The notes: a model not told the origin generated them from the sequence alone. A DNA stretch of 64,000 bases from Lenzites betulinus (GCA_022264855.1 JABYQU010000054.1:62001-126000); one strand, 5' to 3'; shown: positions 47,167-59,690, counted from the stretch's first letter. Program-made: numbers and translations.

Positions 47167-49159
47167 TCAGTCTGAAATCTTCTGCACCATGTAGCGCTCC
47201 CAGCACGGGTAAGTGAACGTGTGGGGTACGGTGTGCCCGTCAAAGGCCGACTGTGGAGGCATCTTGTTCGTATTCTCCTTCCCGTCTTCGTTCGTGAATA
47301 ACGGATACCCAGCGGGGATCTCTATCGTAACTGGAAGCGATGAGATTTTGAGCTTGCGTGAATCCATTGCACTGCGCGCAAATGGAAGCGACTCGGGCGT
47401 CGGAGTCGGTATCGAGCTTCGGGCGTTTGGAACCGAAAGCGGTCGGGACGACGATGATGAAGGTTGTGAGGAACTGGATGCATGCGTGGAGCACGAAGCA
47501 TGCTCATGAACTGTGAGTTCCTCTCGTGGGGAAAGGGTCATGATCTCCGCCAGAGCCTCAGAGTTAGAAGGCTGCAGTCGGAGAACATCTTGCAAATCTG
47601 GCACGTTATCAGTGCTACGTCGCAAGCAGTCGTCGTGAGCGCGCGGTACCTTTAAGCGCATCCTCTATTCGCCCTTGAGCTTTCCTAGCCTGCGCTCTCC
47701 GCCAATAGCCTTTTACACTATGATGTTGCTGGAGCGCGAGGTCACACGCTCTCTCCGCTTCAGCATAGCTAGCAACAGACGATTCGTCAGTAGCGAAGCG
47801 AAGATAAGGGCTTGGTGAAGACCCACTCCTTGATCTTCAGGTAAGCTGCGGCGAGGTTGAGCATATAATGCGGCAACTCAGGTTCAATGCGATATGCACT
47901 CCTATATCGCTTGATGGCTTCGGTGAAATTGCTCTTCTTGAATGCTGTATTGCCCTGCATTCACGATTGTATATCAGCGGATGAGCATATGCGAGGTCAC
48001 TGGGGGTAAGTCTGACTTGTTCTTTTTCCCGTTCGGCACGGAAAAATCTCCATTCTATGAGTTCCGCGACAGTCATGTCGCGTTCTTCATCGGCATCCGT
48101 CTCCGATTCAATACTGGCGAGCTCTAAGTCAACGCCCCACAGGTCTTCTTCCTCCTCCGTATCCCAGCCAGACACACCAGAGCCTGAACGAGTCAGAAGG
48201 TTGTCAGAGCACGTCAAAACAGTACTTACCGCGTCCGTCCCACTCTCGTCCCTTCCCAGAGCGTACACCTCTTTCTTCTTCTTCCATTCGCACCGTCTTC
48301 TCGCACACCTCACCCAAATGCTCCGTCGAGCAGCCGCATTCGCACCACTTCGATGTGAGCTTCTCGCGGAGGACGTTGCCGTACCCGCGGATATCGAACT
48401 CTTGCGCGACCTGCCATAGGGTCGTGCACGCGCGGTCGTAACTTTCTCGCAGACGTCGACGCCATTCCGGATCCTTGCCGTACTTTGTTTTACATGTCTC
48501 TTCCAACGTACGGATGCCGTCGGAAATAGGACCGAGGCGGGGCGGCTTCGCGAAAGGCGGTGGGTGCCGCGCTTCGAGCGATGCTAAGTGGGCTTTAAGC
48601 GCATCGTGGTGCGGCAGTAACAGATGGGAGTGCAGTCCGCGGTGCGCGCAGATAGGCACCCCGTTTGATTTTGCCTGGATACACGCGTGGTCTATATGGG
48701 TAACAGGAAGACAAATGGCACGAGATGGGAACTCACGAAATGCCGCAACGCGGTATACGTCCAGAGCGCGCTCTTCGTCGCGACGCGATCTCCTGCCTGA
48801 CGTATGTCCATAGCTATAATCCCACGGAAAAAATCTTTGATTTCGTCGCATTGTGAGTTTGCTGCGACCCAGCTGGGCCCGCCAACAGTTGTGCAGCGCA
48901 ACACGAAAGTAGGAAGATGGAGGAGCGCGACGCAGAAGAGGTGGGTCGAGAAAAGGCGGACCATGTCTTGTTCATAGCGTATGAGAAGGATGCGTGAAAT
49001 GGTTCTCTCGATTGGTGCGACAGAAGGTTGTATTGAAGAGATTGCTTTGTCTGCGTGGGGGTCTGGTTGTTGTTGGCCCTTACGTATGTGGCTGGTGCTA
49101 CCGGCTTTTCTGGGACTAGCAGCAGGTCGCTTCTTCACATGAGAGTATTTCGCAGGCAT
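47167..49159 (-). CDS. TPR-repeat protein with cysteine-bearing N-terminal region
   Basis: Exons 49159-48737, 48674-48230, 48183-48017, 47954-47827, 47768-47650, 47588-47167; 567 residues. The N-terminal about 290 residues are basic at first (KKRPAASPRKAG), then unknown, with WCECGCSTEHLGEVC giving four closely spaced cysteines that might bind a metal. An acidic linker (WDTEEEEDLWGVDLE) precedes a TPR region: GNTAFKKSNFTEAIKRYRSA, LNLAAAYLKIKDYAEAERAC, GYWRRAQARKAQGRIEDA, roughly three repeats as in Hsp70/Hsp90 co-chaperones. The tail is Ser/Pro-rich. The model depends on donor GTGGGT at 47826, which restores the second TPR. Function unknown beyond a scaffold or co-chaperone guess. Confidence 0.75.
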
Positions 49160-49738
49160 TTTGTGAGCTGCTGCGCGTAAACACTGAGCGAGACGTGCTA
49201 ATGGCGCGTCGATTGCCTGAAAGCTGAACAGTTTAGACGTTTAATGCTCAAGCCGGCGTACATCGTGAAGGCAGGCATTCACCTACTCTCGCACTTCAGT
49301 GTTGAATTCTCTCCACAAAGCGACTGTTGATATGCTCACCAGTACTGATGCTACTCTGATAATTCCTAAATCACTCAAGCGGAGCCGTGTGCCTTCAAGA
49401 AGCGGTCGAAAAGAAAGTGGTGATTCGCGAAGCACAAGTCCTGAAGTGAGGACTCACTAGCGCTCAAGCGCTCACCCGTGCGCGTGACTTCCTTGCGTGG
49501 TGCGAGAGTGTGACCTTGTGTCACAGTATACGTCACTAAACCGTCACAGCCGTCCTGCTCTGCCGAAGCAATCGAGTTGTCACGTCGTGGCTCACGTCCA
49601 TGCATCGGTTGTCTCTCTTTCCGGCACCTCAAGGCTGTCAGGAACATATCTTCACACTTTCTACGCTCTATCATCATACGCCCCATGCTTGACCCGTGAC
49701 GAACGCTAGAACGACCATCTTATAAATCTCAATCTACT
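49160..49738. promoter_or_regulatory. Divergent region TPR gene / arrestin gene
   Basis: 579 bp between opposite start codons; no TATA box or repeat recognised. Confidence 0.45.
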
Positions 49739-52700
49739 ATGGCTGGGATGGCGCAACAGACAAGGCCGGAGCCGATGAATGCCTCACCTTACCATTCGAA
49801 GGTGAGGGTATCGCTCAAATTTGCAGACACCCAGTTTGCCGCCGGAGGCACCGTGACTGGCAAGATAGAACTGGAATGCAAAACTGAGAAGGGTCTCGGC
49901 ATAGGCGTGATTATGGTAGAGCTGTATGCGATCGAAGGTACATATCTCGGGGATCGACAAGACCGAACAGATATGGTACTAACAACATTGCACCTCTTAG
50001 AGCTAACTTCGAGAGATCACTCTGCGACGTCCACGTTCATTCACTCCAGACGGTTGTTTCAAGGGCCGGGTCTACCACCTTCAAACTCAGTTCACCCGTA
50101 CCCCTCCCCCGGGGATCCACCTTTGCCCTCCAATTACTACCATGCGAGGCGCGGAATCACGACCTTTCTCTTTCAATTCCCGCTTCCCGTCTCATCGCCT
50201 TCATCCATCGACTTTGGGTCCGGACTGGCTCGCGTCCGGTATGAAGCGCGTGCAAGCGTCGGAGTCGCATGGAAAGGCGAGAAGAGGCTTGTCACAGATC
50301 AGAAGCCTGTAGATGTCGTCGAACGATATGACGAGAGCCATCCAAGAGTGGACCCCGAAGGGGTCATCGTCGGGGAGAACGGCAAAATCTGGATGCAAGG
50401 CAAGGTGCTCGGTGGCTTCATGGTGGCCGGCCAACCAGCTTGCATTGAGCTTATGGTCAAGAATCACTCCACTAAGAAGGTAGTTTGTATTTTACTCATG
50501 TGACGGATCCTTGTTGAACATATGAACACTCGGACAGAACTCTGGCTTGACAGTAACGCTGACTCGCGAGTTGTACTTGCCCAACATTCCGCCTACGCAA
50601 AAGCAGCCCTTGCAACTTTCCGACACCGTTACGTCGGTGTCCTTCAAGGGTCCGGAGTATATCATCCCTCCAGGCGCAGAGGGTGTGGCCAACCTGGTAG
50701 TCGATGTACCTAAGAATGCAAGAGGTGTCAAGGGTGGTCGCCGAATAGGTGATGAAGGCAGGTCCGCTGAACACCTATTCGAGGTGCGTTGCATTGCTGG
50801 CGTAAAGCTTACCATGGGTATTGGAAGGTAAACGCTAACTTATGTATCTACCGCTGTGTCTGACGCCATCTAAACAGCAAAGACATATATCTCGACTTGC
50901 CTATCGTCATATTGCATCCATCCGTCGTCCCAGACTTCCCTCCGTACGATATGTACGCTATTCCGCCAGTTCCCCCTGCTGGACCTATCTATGATCCCGC
51001 TTCCGGGATGTTATACCAGCCATCCACATCACCCGACCCTTACCTTAATCGCCCCTTGAGCCCTTACGCATACCCAGCACCCCCGATGTCGCCGCCCATT
51101 GGACTTTATGTTGAACACGGCCAAGTCTGGCTTCCAACGCCATCCATGAGCCCGATACCCTACAACGCCTATACGCCAGCGCCCTATTACGCTCACATGG
51201 CACTGCCGCCCCCCTCTGTCGTGCCCTTTGCTTCCCCGCCCCGGCCCTCCAGCACCGAGCCCGTACCGTCCAAGCCGTTGTATAGTCTCCCCCCTGGTTT
51301 ACCACCTGTTGGTGTGCCGTCACCCCTCCTCCCGATGCCTACTGGTGGGGTGCAGGCAGGCGTCCGAGAAGAAGGCAAAGGGGAGCGAGCTTCGCGCATT
51401 TCGCATCACCTGCGCATATCTTCTCGTCATCGCTCGGTCTCTCCGCCAGCCCATCACTATCACGTCCCTGACCCTGTTGTACCACCCATGCCTACGGTGC
51501 TCGCCGCAGTCCCTCCCGCGCATGACACAAGCTACGACGAACCCATGAGCCCGAGTTCCTCCCCGGAAACGCGGCGTGGAGCGCCTACACACCTGTCACT
51601 GTCTCCGCTGATTACTGGTGGAGAGGTGGTATCACCCCGCCCGATGCTTTCTCCCAAGCGCTCTTTCACAAACGATCCTTTCGACCAGGTAACTCAAGTA
51701 GAGAACCTCGAGCGTATTGCAGCGCGAAGCGACCAGGGCGACCTCGAGATCGAACCGAAGGAGAAGACGCTTCCGAGGCCCCCAGTGCCCACAGACAAGG
51801 GGAACCCCTCCACTCCGCGGAATCGCGCGGTCACGCTCTTCCCCCCCGATCTTCTCAGCGCCGATATTCCCCTAGCAGACACGCCGCCAACGCCCACACT
51901 TGCCGCCGTCATGTCCCTGGGGGTGCCGCGCGGCCTGCGCCTCGGGAATGACGCCACCGGGTTGGACGCGCTCGAGGCGCGGCTCCTGGCGGAGGTTGGC
52001 ACGCGTAAGCCGGAGAAGGGTGAGCGCGCCCCGGACGTGCGCACGGTTCTGCCAATCGCGATACCGCGTCCCGCGGACGTTGACCCACCAAACGATTCGG
52101 CGATCTCGAGCCTTACTCTGCCTGAGCTGGATGCTGAGATGGACGAGCGGACTCTTCGACGCGGGAACGTCAGTCAGCGTGGGGGTAGTGACCGGGAAGG
52201 TGGAGATGACTTCTTGGCAACATCAACAACTCAGGCGAGAAATAGCAGGGAGACAGCGCGGGAGTACGAGAGTAAGGAGGTGGTGACGAGAGGAAGGGAT
52301 CGGGGAAGCAAAGACACGAAGCAGAGCGGGTCGGGAGGCACGAAGCGCGACCGAGGCAAGAACCCTGGAAAACGGAGTGCGAATACAGAGATACCTGCAG
52401 AGGATAAAGGCAAGGATAAAGAACTGCACCACCTCAGAAAGGCAGCGCAGGGTCGCATCGCCGCTTGGTTGGGTGGCATCGATCCGGAGGGGCCTCCACC
52501 GACGGGAACTCCGCCGCCTGCATCTCCACCTCCACCTACGCAACCTCCAGGCAGAGTTGCGCTCGGAGCGGAGGGAGCGTCCCCTGGGAAGCACATCACA
52601 CCATCCCCTATTTTGTCTCCTGCACGTTCTCCATTGAGGTCTCCTGCGCGCTCCCCTACAAGGTCTCCCGTGCGATCACTTCTCCCAAGCCGCGAACCGA

Positions 52701-53638
52701 AGCCTGCCTCTCCAGCCACCCCCTCCACGGATTCTCCATCGAAACAGCGACAGCAACAAGACGCGGGCCCTGCTGCCATTAGTCAACCCGCTACCTCAAA
52801 GGACGACTCGCAGGCTGCGCCGAACCCCCGCTCTTCTGGTTTTGTAGCGATTGGTACGATGCGCAGTCCGTCTACACTTCGCCCTCCTGCCAATGCAAAG
52901 CAGGGACAGAAGGGTGCAGCTCCATGGGACGCCTACTTACTGCCAAAAGTATCCCCCCGTCTCACTGCTTACCCGCCCCGTCCGTTGGACCCGGAGGTGA
53001 AATACGACGTGCGCTCTGCTCGTGGCGGGCGAGGCGGTATCGTAACTTCCGTAGCTGCTCTCTGGGCCTCCGGTGCGCAGCCTCCTATCCGCGACAGCCC
53101 CACACCTCCCGCGTCTTCGTCCAAACCCACGACCAAAGCCACTAGACTTGCTGAGCAGTGGAAGCCCACCCCCGCGAAGTCTGAACCATCCAAATCCCCT
53201 CAACCTCTGGCTGATATTCGTCCCCGAGCGCTCAGGCCTGCAGCGAAGACAACAGCGTCTTCTCCCTCCGTTACGCCTTCCCCGCCGGCGACGTCCGTCG
53301 CCGACCTATCGACGCGGCGCGCGAGATTGATCAAGTCTACGTCGGTGCCGGCGATTGTATCATCATCTCTGGCTACCCCCATGATATCGTCGACGGCGTC
53401 ACTCTCACGTCCTGCAGTCGCCCCCGCAGAACGCCATAAACTCAACGTGAAGCTGCCTCCAACTATCTCTGAAGGCGAGCCGCGTACGAAGTCGCAGCCA
53501 CCTGCCCCGACTTCCGCGTCCTCCCCGGGAGGTGCTTCCACCGGGCCGAAGTCTCCCTCAGCGAAGGCGGATTTGGCGTTTGGCCAAGCACGGCTGCGAG
53601 AACTCATCAAGAGATACCAAGGACAAGTTAACCCGTAA
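49739..53638 (+). CDS. Alpha-arrestin-like protein with long Pro/Ser tail
   Basis: Arrestin-fold adaptor; fungal members recruit ubiquitin ligases to membrane transporters or serve pH signalling. Exons 49739-49937, 50001-50479, 50538-50827, 50878-53638; 1242 residues. Arrestin N-domain from about residue 18 (KVRVSLKFADTQFAAGGTVTGKIEL), YHARRGITTFLFQFPLP, then C-domain KIWMQGKVLGGFMVAGQPACIELMV split over an intron, LTVTLTRELYLP, and a final strand DIYLDLPIVI near residue 330. The remaining about 900 residues are low-complexity, Pro/Ser-rich and probably disordered, including a run of RSP repeats (about 52627-52678), ending in a short helix ARLRELIKRYQGQ. Which arrestin subfamily it belongs to cannot be settled by eye. 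Confidence 0.85.
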
Positions 53639-54527
53639 CACGGACTACAACCATACCTCGCCCATACATGTTCCCCTCATCGCTTGCCAAGTCGACATCT
53701 TTGCGTATACCTCATCCATCAGATCTCGCTACGTTTTCCTCGCTCTATCTTTTCATTAGTGCTCATCTACCACATGTTCCAGCTGTTGTACTACCCCTGG
53801 TCCCATAGCCTTTGCGCGCTGACTTATTAGCTCCATTTCGTCCGCACTGACCGGATCTCTATCTGTTACGACCTGTCACGATCTCTTTACGACGCGCACC
53901 CCATCTGAGTCTTGCTCGCACCCTGAATCAATGTGTATCTCTGCTAAACAGTCCTCTCTGCTAAACAGTTTACCGCAGCCCTCTAGTTGTCGATGCGCTT
54001 TCGGCATCCATACGGAGGTTCCCACTACGCCTTTGAACGACGAACACTGACGTTCAAGCTGCGTATGCACACATGGGCAATCCTGCGCGAATACCACGCC
54101 GTCATGCTCCCTTCGCGGACCTGTTACTTGCATACACTCACGTGTCAGGTATGAGAAGGATGAGATGGTCATCTGCGACACTTGCGTGCGAGTCGGTGCG
54201 ACAAGTGCCTCCAATTGATAAAGCCGAGGTATTTAGTCAATCGTCCTGATGAAACCCTATCTTATCGTGTTCTCCTAGATGATAACATCCGTGGGACCCC
54301 CTGGGTGTTTGGTACTGGCTCCTCCGTCGGCGGACCGTTCCTTATCTTCAGGGTGGTAGTCTGTGAGACTGTGACCTGCAGCGGATGACGCTAGAGAAGC
54401 AGATTGAGATAAAAGGAGCGCATGCGCGCGGGCCCTCAAATTCTCGCATTCGCATCCCCTGAGTGATCGCGAAGAACATCGTGCTGCTTGTGACTGTCTT
54501 TCCCCGGACGTAGATTCGATTCACGAG
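53639..54527. other. Intergenic upstream of formamidase
   Basis: About 0.9 kb; short minus-strand frames (53876-54214, 54348-54557) lack recognisable content. Confidence 0.45.
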
Positions 54528-57042
54528 ATGGCAACCAAGGAGAACTCGTTCGCTCATCGCACTGTGGTGGAGGTCAGTTTATTGTTTACTTGACTAAGCG
54601 AGGCGCCCATACTGAATGTTGTGTTGACTTCAGGTTGATCCCTTCATGTAAGCCGTGCATCTGAGATATGCACGATGTACAGTTCGCTCATATCGACATC
54701 GCTAGCCCTGCTGACCAGCAAAAGGCGAGTACTCGTAATTCATTGAAACCCCGAACCTACAGGGGCTGATACCCAACCCGATCACAGGGAATACATAACC
54801 GTTGGCAGTCAGTAGTATCTCTCGCCCTGCATGGTAGACAGCCCTGACACGTTGCTACAGCCCGGATATCCCGGCATATGCAACTGTGAAACCCGGAGAG
54901 GTGTTCACGGTGCAGTGCGTGGGTAAGTACGCACGTTGCTTATATTCGGAATCTTGACCAACGCGTGCATTTTCTGTCAGACTGGACTGGAGCCCAAATC
55001 GGGAACAACGATTGTACGTCCGTCTGTTGCTAGTCAACGCATTTCAACGAGCTGATCGTGCGGTGATAACAGGCAGCGACGACATCAAAGACGTCGATCT
55101 CACAAAGATCCATAACCTCTCCGGGCCCGTCGCCATCGAGGGGGCGGAGCCGGGAGACTGCCTGGTCGTGGATATCCTCGACGGTATGAGGACGTCTCGT
55201 GCTATATATCGTCCTTCGTCTAAGCCTACGTCTAGTGAGGCCGTTCGACAAGATGCCTTGGGGATACACTGTATGTTCCGACGCGCGATCTGTAATGAAC
55301 TTTGAGTGCTCACATCCCGAATCTCTAGGGAATCTTCGAACTCACGAACGGCGGTGGCCTGTTCGGTACGCACAATCAACCACAGCTTGCCGATCTCCTT
55401 GTTTTACTCTCTCCCCCCAGCGCGCGAGTTCAACAGCAAAGCCGCCAAGGCGATCTGGGACTTCCACGGCGTCTACGCCTCGTCGCGCCACATCCCCGGG
55501 GTGCGCTTCGCAGGGGTCTCGCACCCCGGCCTCATCGGCACCGCGCCCTCGGCAGAGCTCCTCGCGACGTGGAACACGCGCGAGGGCGCGCTCATCGCCG
55601 CGCACGCGCAGTCCGTTCCCCCGGTCGCGTTCCCCCCGGAGCCGAAGAACGCGTACGTCGGGCAGGATCTCCCCGCGGAGGTGCAGGAGAAGATCGCGCG
55701 CGAGGGTGCGCGCACGATCCCGCCGCGCGAGCACGGGGGGAACTGCGATGTGCGTGTTTTCGTAGACGTTTGCTGAGTATGACATAGGCTGACTGCCGTG
55801 CGTGCAGATTAAGAACTTGTCGAAGTAAGAGACCGCGCTTGTATTTATGGAGGGGTGGCGCTGATATGGCGTGTGTGGCTCGGTTTCAGAGGCTCGCGCT
55901 GCTACTTCCCGGTTTATGTGAAGGGCGCGAACCTCTCTGTGGGCGACCTGCACTTCTCTCAAGGCGATGTGAGTGCTGCCCCTTTGACCTACATATGCGT
56001 TCGTGTCACTGATGTCGGTTATTTCTTAGGGAGAGGTAGGAGGTCCGCAGATGGGCAATATGTATCATACTGAACACACGTTGTAGATCTCATTCTGCGG
56101 CGCAATTGAGATGGTACGTTCAATTCTGTACTCAAGGTCTTCACATAACTCACAAAACGTTCAGGCGGGCATCATTACCTTCAGCTGCAGCATCATCAAG
56201 AACGGGGTAGAGAAGTTCGCTATGAAGCAGCCTATGTTCCTGGTACGCCCAATCTCTGCGTACATCGAATGAGAGACTTACCTTTCGCGATAGCCTTCGC
56301 CGGTCGATCCTCTCTACTCGGCTAAACTAATCTTCGAGGGCATCAGTGTTGACCTTCGTCAGTAGATCCACTACCATTTTGGGGTTCCTGATGACTTACC
56401 GTTTATGCCGCGCCTCCAGACGGCGACGGAAAACAATACGATATGGATGCGTAAGTTGGCTCAACGGATTTTCTCGCGGATGGATACATGAACTCCTCTT
56501 CTCAGGACTGTGGCCTTCAAACAAGCTACGCTCAACGCCATCACGTATCTCATGAAGGTACGCGCATTTGCCTGACACCTTATCTCCCCCGCTGACCGCT
56601 GTGTGTAGCTCGGATATAGTAAGTACTGCTAAGATATGATCGTGGTCGTAGATTCTGACCCGCCTTGTCATGATGCAGCCCGCGAGCAAGCATGTGCGTT
56701 CTTGAGACCATCTACACGGTACATTATGCTGACCCTTCCGCAGACTTGCTCCTCTCTGCGGCACCCGTGGAAAGTCACGTCGGTGCTATTGTGGTATGTT
56801 ATCGCCGGCTTGGCGTGGAGTGACAGAACGCTCAAAATCGTTTCTGCATGTAGGACTCGCCCAACGCATGTGTGACCATGGCGCTCCCGCTTGGTATCTT
56901 CGACTTCGTATGTCGCATCCGCAGGCTGTGATCCCAGTTAACTGACACGACGTGCGCCGTTTAGGACATCTTGCCGAAGGAGGAAGGCCTGACGAAGAAG
57001 GACTTTGGACAGTGCGCCATTCGCAGCGATGGGGTCGTGTAA
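54528..57042 (+). CDS. Formamidase (FmdA/AmdA family)
   Basis: Hydrolyses formamide to formate and ammonia. Twenty-three exons: 54528-54572, 54634-54647, 54706-54724, 54788-54807, 54861-54922, 54981-55013, 55073-55183, 55236-55270, 55329-55365, 55421-55749, 55808-55824, 55890-55968, 56030-56035, 56087-56113, 56165-56242, 56294-56357, 56420-56450, 56506-56557, 56609-56618, 56679-56693, 56744-56793, 56854-56907, 56965-57042; 421 residues. Markers: HNRWHPDIPAYATVKPGE, VAIEGAEPGDCLVVDILD, SRHIPGVRFAGVSHPGLIG, PPREHGGNCDIKNL, GDLHFSQGDGEISFCGAIEMAG and LLLSAAPVESHVGAIVD. Exon 13 is 6 nt (GGAGAG) coding the conserved Gly-Glu. The third intron starts GC (54725). No leader, so cytosolic. Length is normal for the family. 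Confidence 0.93.
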
Positions 57043-57748
57043 GGTATGATGCGCAGATCGAGAGCCACAGATAGGTGTTGTAAGATATGTCGAGAAGTAC
57101 CCTCATCATTCCAGTCAAACGGAAACTAGCAAGCTGGAATACCATCCGTGTAACACTTACGCAGACGTGCATACGCGGCACCGTACGATTCCAGGCGGCA
57201 CTGAATTAATAAAAGGCGCGGCCGTGAGTGCCGAGGACCGCCCAGTCCACGCGGGATCGCCGCCGGGGAGGAGCGATCCGCCGGTTGTCGTCAGGGGAGA
57301 GAGGCACGCTCCCATCAACGCACGCATTTCTTCCGAATGGGGCAGGTGAGTACGGTTCGTCGCGCCAAGCGCGGAGCGTCTGCACGTTTTGGCGCAGACC
57401 CTCGCAACCGTGCCTCGGAAACAGAACGTCAAAATATTCGGCGCGCGGGGCGTCGAGACCGGAACGGGAGGGCAGGCCTCGTCGATCAGTCCGACGGCGC
57501 GCGCACGCGGTGGGCAGTATAAAGACGCGCCCTCCGCGCTGGCACACGCCCAACACTCTTCTCTCCTCCACTTTCATTCCCTTGTGGTCCGGTCTCGAAG
57601 GCCTTTTCCTTCCTTCCGTGCATACAGCTAGTCTGTCTCTGTTGTTCCTCCTGCAGCAACTACACAGCTAGCCTGTGCCTTGGTCATCCCCCCTACCTCC
57701 TCGTCATCGTTCTTGAGCACCTGTCTTTTTTCCGTCTACTTTGTCAAG
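57043..57748 (+). promoter_or_regulatory. Promoter of the secreted repeat protein
   Basis: TATAAAG at 57518-57524 is followed by a CT-rich leader up to the ATG at 57749, a layout seen in strongly expressed fungal genes. The part before 57500 is GC-rich and without genes. Confidence 0.6.
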
Positions 57749-59059
57749 ATGGTCAGAATCGCTGCTGTATTCGCCCTCACCGTCGCCGGCCTCGTCGCCG
57801 CGGCACCCGTCCGCTTCCCCCGGCTGTCGAAGCGTGCATTTGTCCTCCAGTCGTACGTACCTGCATCAAAATTTCACAACCACATGCTGATGTGATCCAC
57901 CCAGATATGCCGACTTCCAGATTTCTGACGGAACCGCCGGCAACGCTCAGGCACAGGCAAACGCTGTCTTCGTCGACCCCTTTGATGGTGTCGACCTTGC
58001 CACCGTCGACTCAGCAACCCTCGATGCCGTGCAAACGATGCGCGAGGCTGCTGAGGCCGCTGAAACAGACCAGTTCAACCCTGCGATCGCTGCCGCGTCC
58101 GGCACTGAAGCGGATGAGCTGTCCGCCGGAAAGATCAAGAACAAGGTCCTCAAGCTCACCGGCGAAGTCCAGGCGCTGAACATTCAGCTCGCGCAAGCCA
58201 AGGCCGCCGGCAAGGACACGTCGTCGATTACGTCCAAGATCGCCGCGGAACAGTATGTCTTCCCGCCTGTGGCCTTTGCCGTTTGTCATGAAGCTGATGT
58301 GTTTTCCCGTCCTGCAGGAAGAAGCTCACCACCAACATCGCGACTGACGTTAAGAGCGCGGGCCAGCCCTCCAAGGGTGTCACCGGCGGCGCGTCCACGT
58401 CCACGTCTACGTCGACTTCGACGAATGAGGATGCGACGTCGACCTCCGACAACTCCACCGCTGCCGCCTCCTCTTCCGCCGCTGCCAGCGGTTCCTCGAT
58501 CTCGTTCGCCGTCCAGGAGTATGTACCACATCTAGGACTGTTGTTTAGCGCCGATTCTAACCAACCGCGTCCCCCAGCTACGCTGATTTCCAGATCTCGG
58601 ACGGCACCGCGGGCAACGCCCAGGCGCAGGCCAACGCGATCTTCGTAGACCCCTTCGCCGGCGTCGACCTCTCCACGCTCGACGACAGCGTCGCGAAGAA
58701 CATCGAGACAATGCGCCAGGCCGCCGAGTCCGCCGAGACGGAGAAGTTCAACCCCGCGATTGCGGCTGCGTCCGGCACTGAAGCGGATGAGCTCAGCGCA
58801 GGCAAGATCAAGAACAAGGTCCTCAAGCTCACCGCTGAGGTCCAGGGGCTCCAGATCAAACTCGCCAAGGCTCAGGCCTCGGGCTCGTCTACCTCCTCCA
58901 TCGAGTCCAGTCTCGCCGCGGAGCAGTACGTCGTCCCGTCACTGTGTTTCGCAGTTGGTGACAGAACTAACACGTCGTCCGTTCTGTAGGAAGAAGCTCA
59001 CTACCAACATCGCAACGGACGTCAAGAGCGCCGGCCAACCCTCCAAGGGCGTCGCATAA
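57749..59059 (+). CDS. Secreted protein with two tandem copies of one domain
   Basis: Exons 57749-57852, 57905-58252, 58318-58518, 58578-58925, 58990-59059; 356 residues. An N-terminal signal peptide (MVRIAAVFALTVAGLVAAAP) is followed by a possible Kex2 site (LSKR). Then a domain starting YADFQISDGTAGNAQAQANA, ending KKLTTNIATDVKSAGQPSKG, occurs twice, joined by a Ser/Thr/Ala linker (STSTSTSTST). No cysteines are seen in the repeats. Exons 2 and 4 are both 348 nt with the same phases, so the copy arose by duplication including introns. The family is known from basidiomycete secretomes; function unknown to me. No catalytic motif is seen. Confidence 0.88.
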
Positions 59060-59364
59060 AGCGCCTCTGCTGTCTGTTGTGACTGAGTTTCCTCGTGCCC
59101 CGGGTGACCTAGCTGTGTCCCCCCTCATTTACCCACTTTTTGCTGCTGCATTTGAACACTTTGTACCGTTAGCGCACGCCTTTTGCCCCTTTTGCCAATC
59201 CCACTGGATACGGAGAGAAACTAAATTCCCTGTGTGATGCGTGAACGTAGTCGTCCACCGGCCTTCGATTTGGAGAAAGTCAGGACGAAGTCCGCGAACG
59301 AGCTTGTTGCGTCATCGACGTACGCTGATGCACAAGAAGCAACAGGACCCCTGACAATAGTAGG

Positions 59365-59690
59365 CGAACCCAGTAGGTGTTTCCGGACAAAATTTGGATC
59401 TCAGGACCCCCAATGCATCATGTTTTCCGGACAAAAACAGGCCATTTTCGACCCCTACCATGTTCTTTTTTCCGGACATTTTTGCGTTTGGGACGGCCAG
59501 ATGGAGGGGCGGGCGCGAAGCGCCCGCCAAGCGCCTAGAAGGGAGAGCCACGTGAGGCCACATGCTCGATTTCCGGCCAAATTTACCCCTTCTAAGGGCG
59601 GCCAAGCCCCATTTTTTCCAGACATTTAGGGTCGAAAATGGCCAAAAATCCGCGGACATTTTCGCCAAATTTCGGGACGTTCGCATGTGG
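59365..59690. mobile_element. Non-coding repeat element with CCGGACA motifs
   Basis: The motif TTTCCGGACA or a close variant occurs about six times between 59379 and 59665. GGCCATTTTCGACCC near 59440 returns inverted near 59628-59645, and an exact 9-bp stem with a 3-nt loop (GGCGGGCGC/GCGCCCGCC, 59508-59528) sits in the middle. This layout suggests a MITE-like or other non-autonomous element. No open frame of note and no target duplication could be fixed. Confidence 0.45.
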
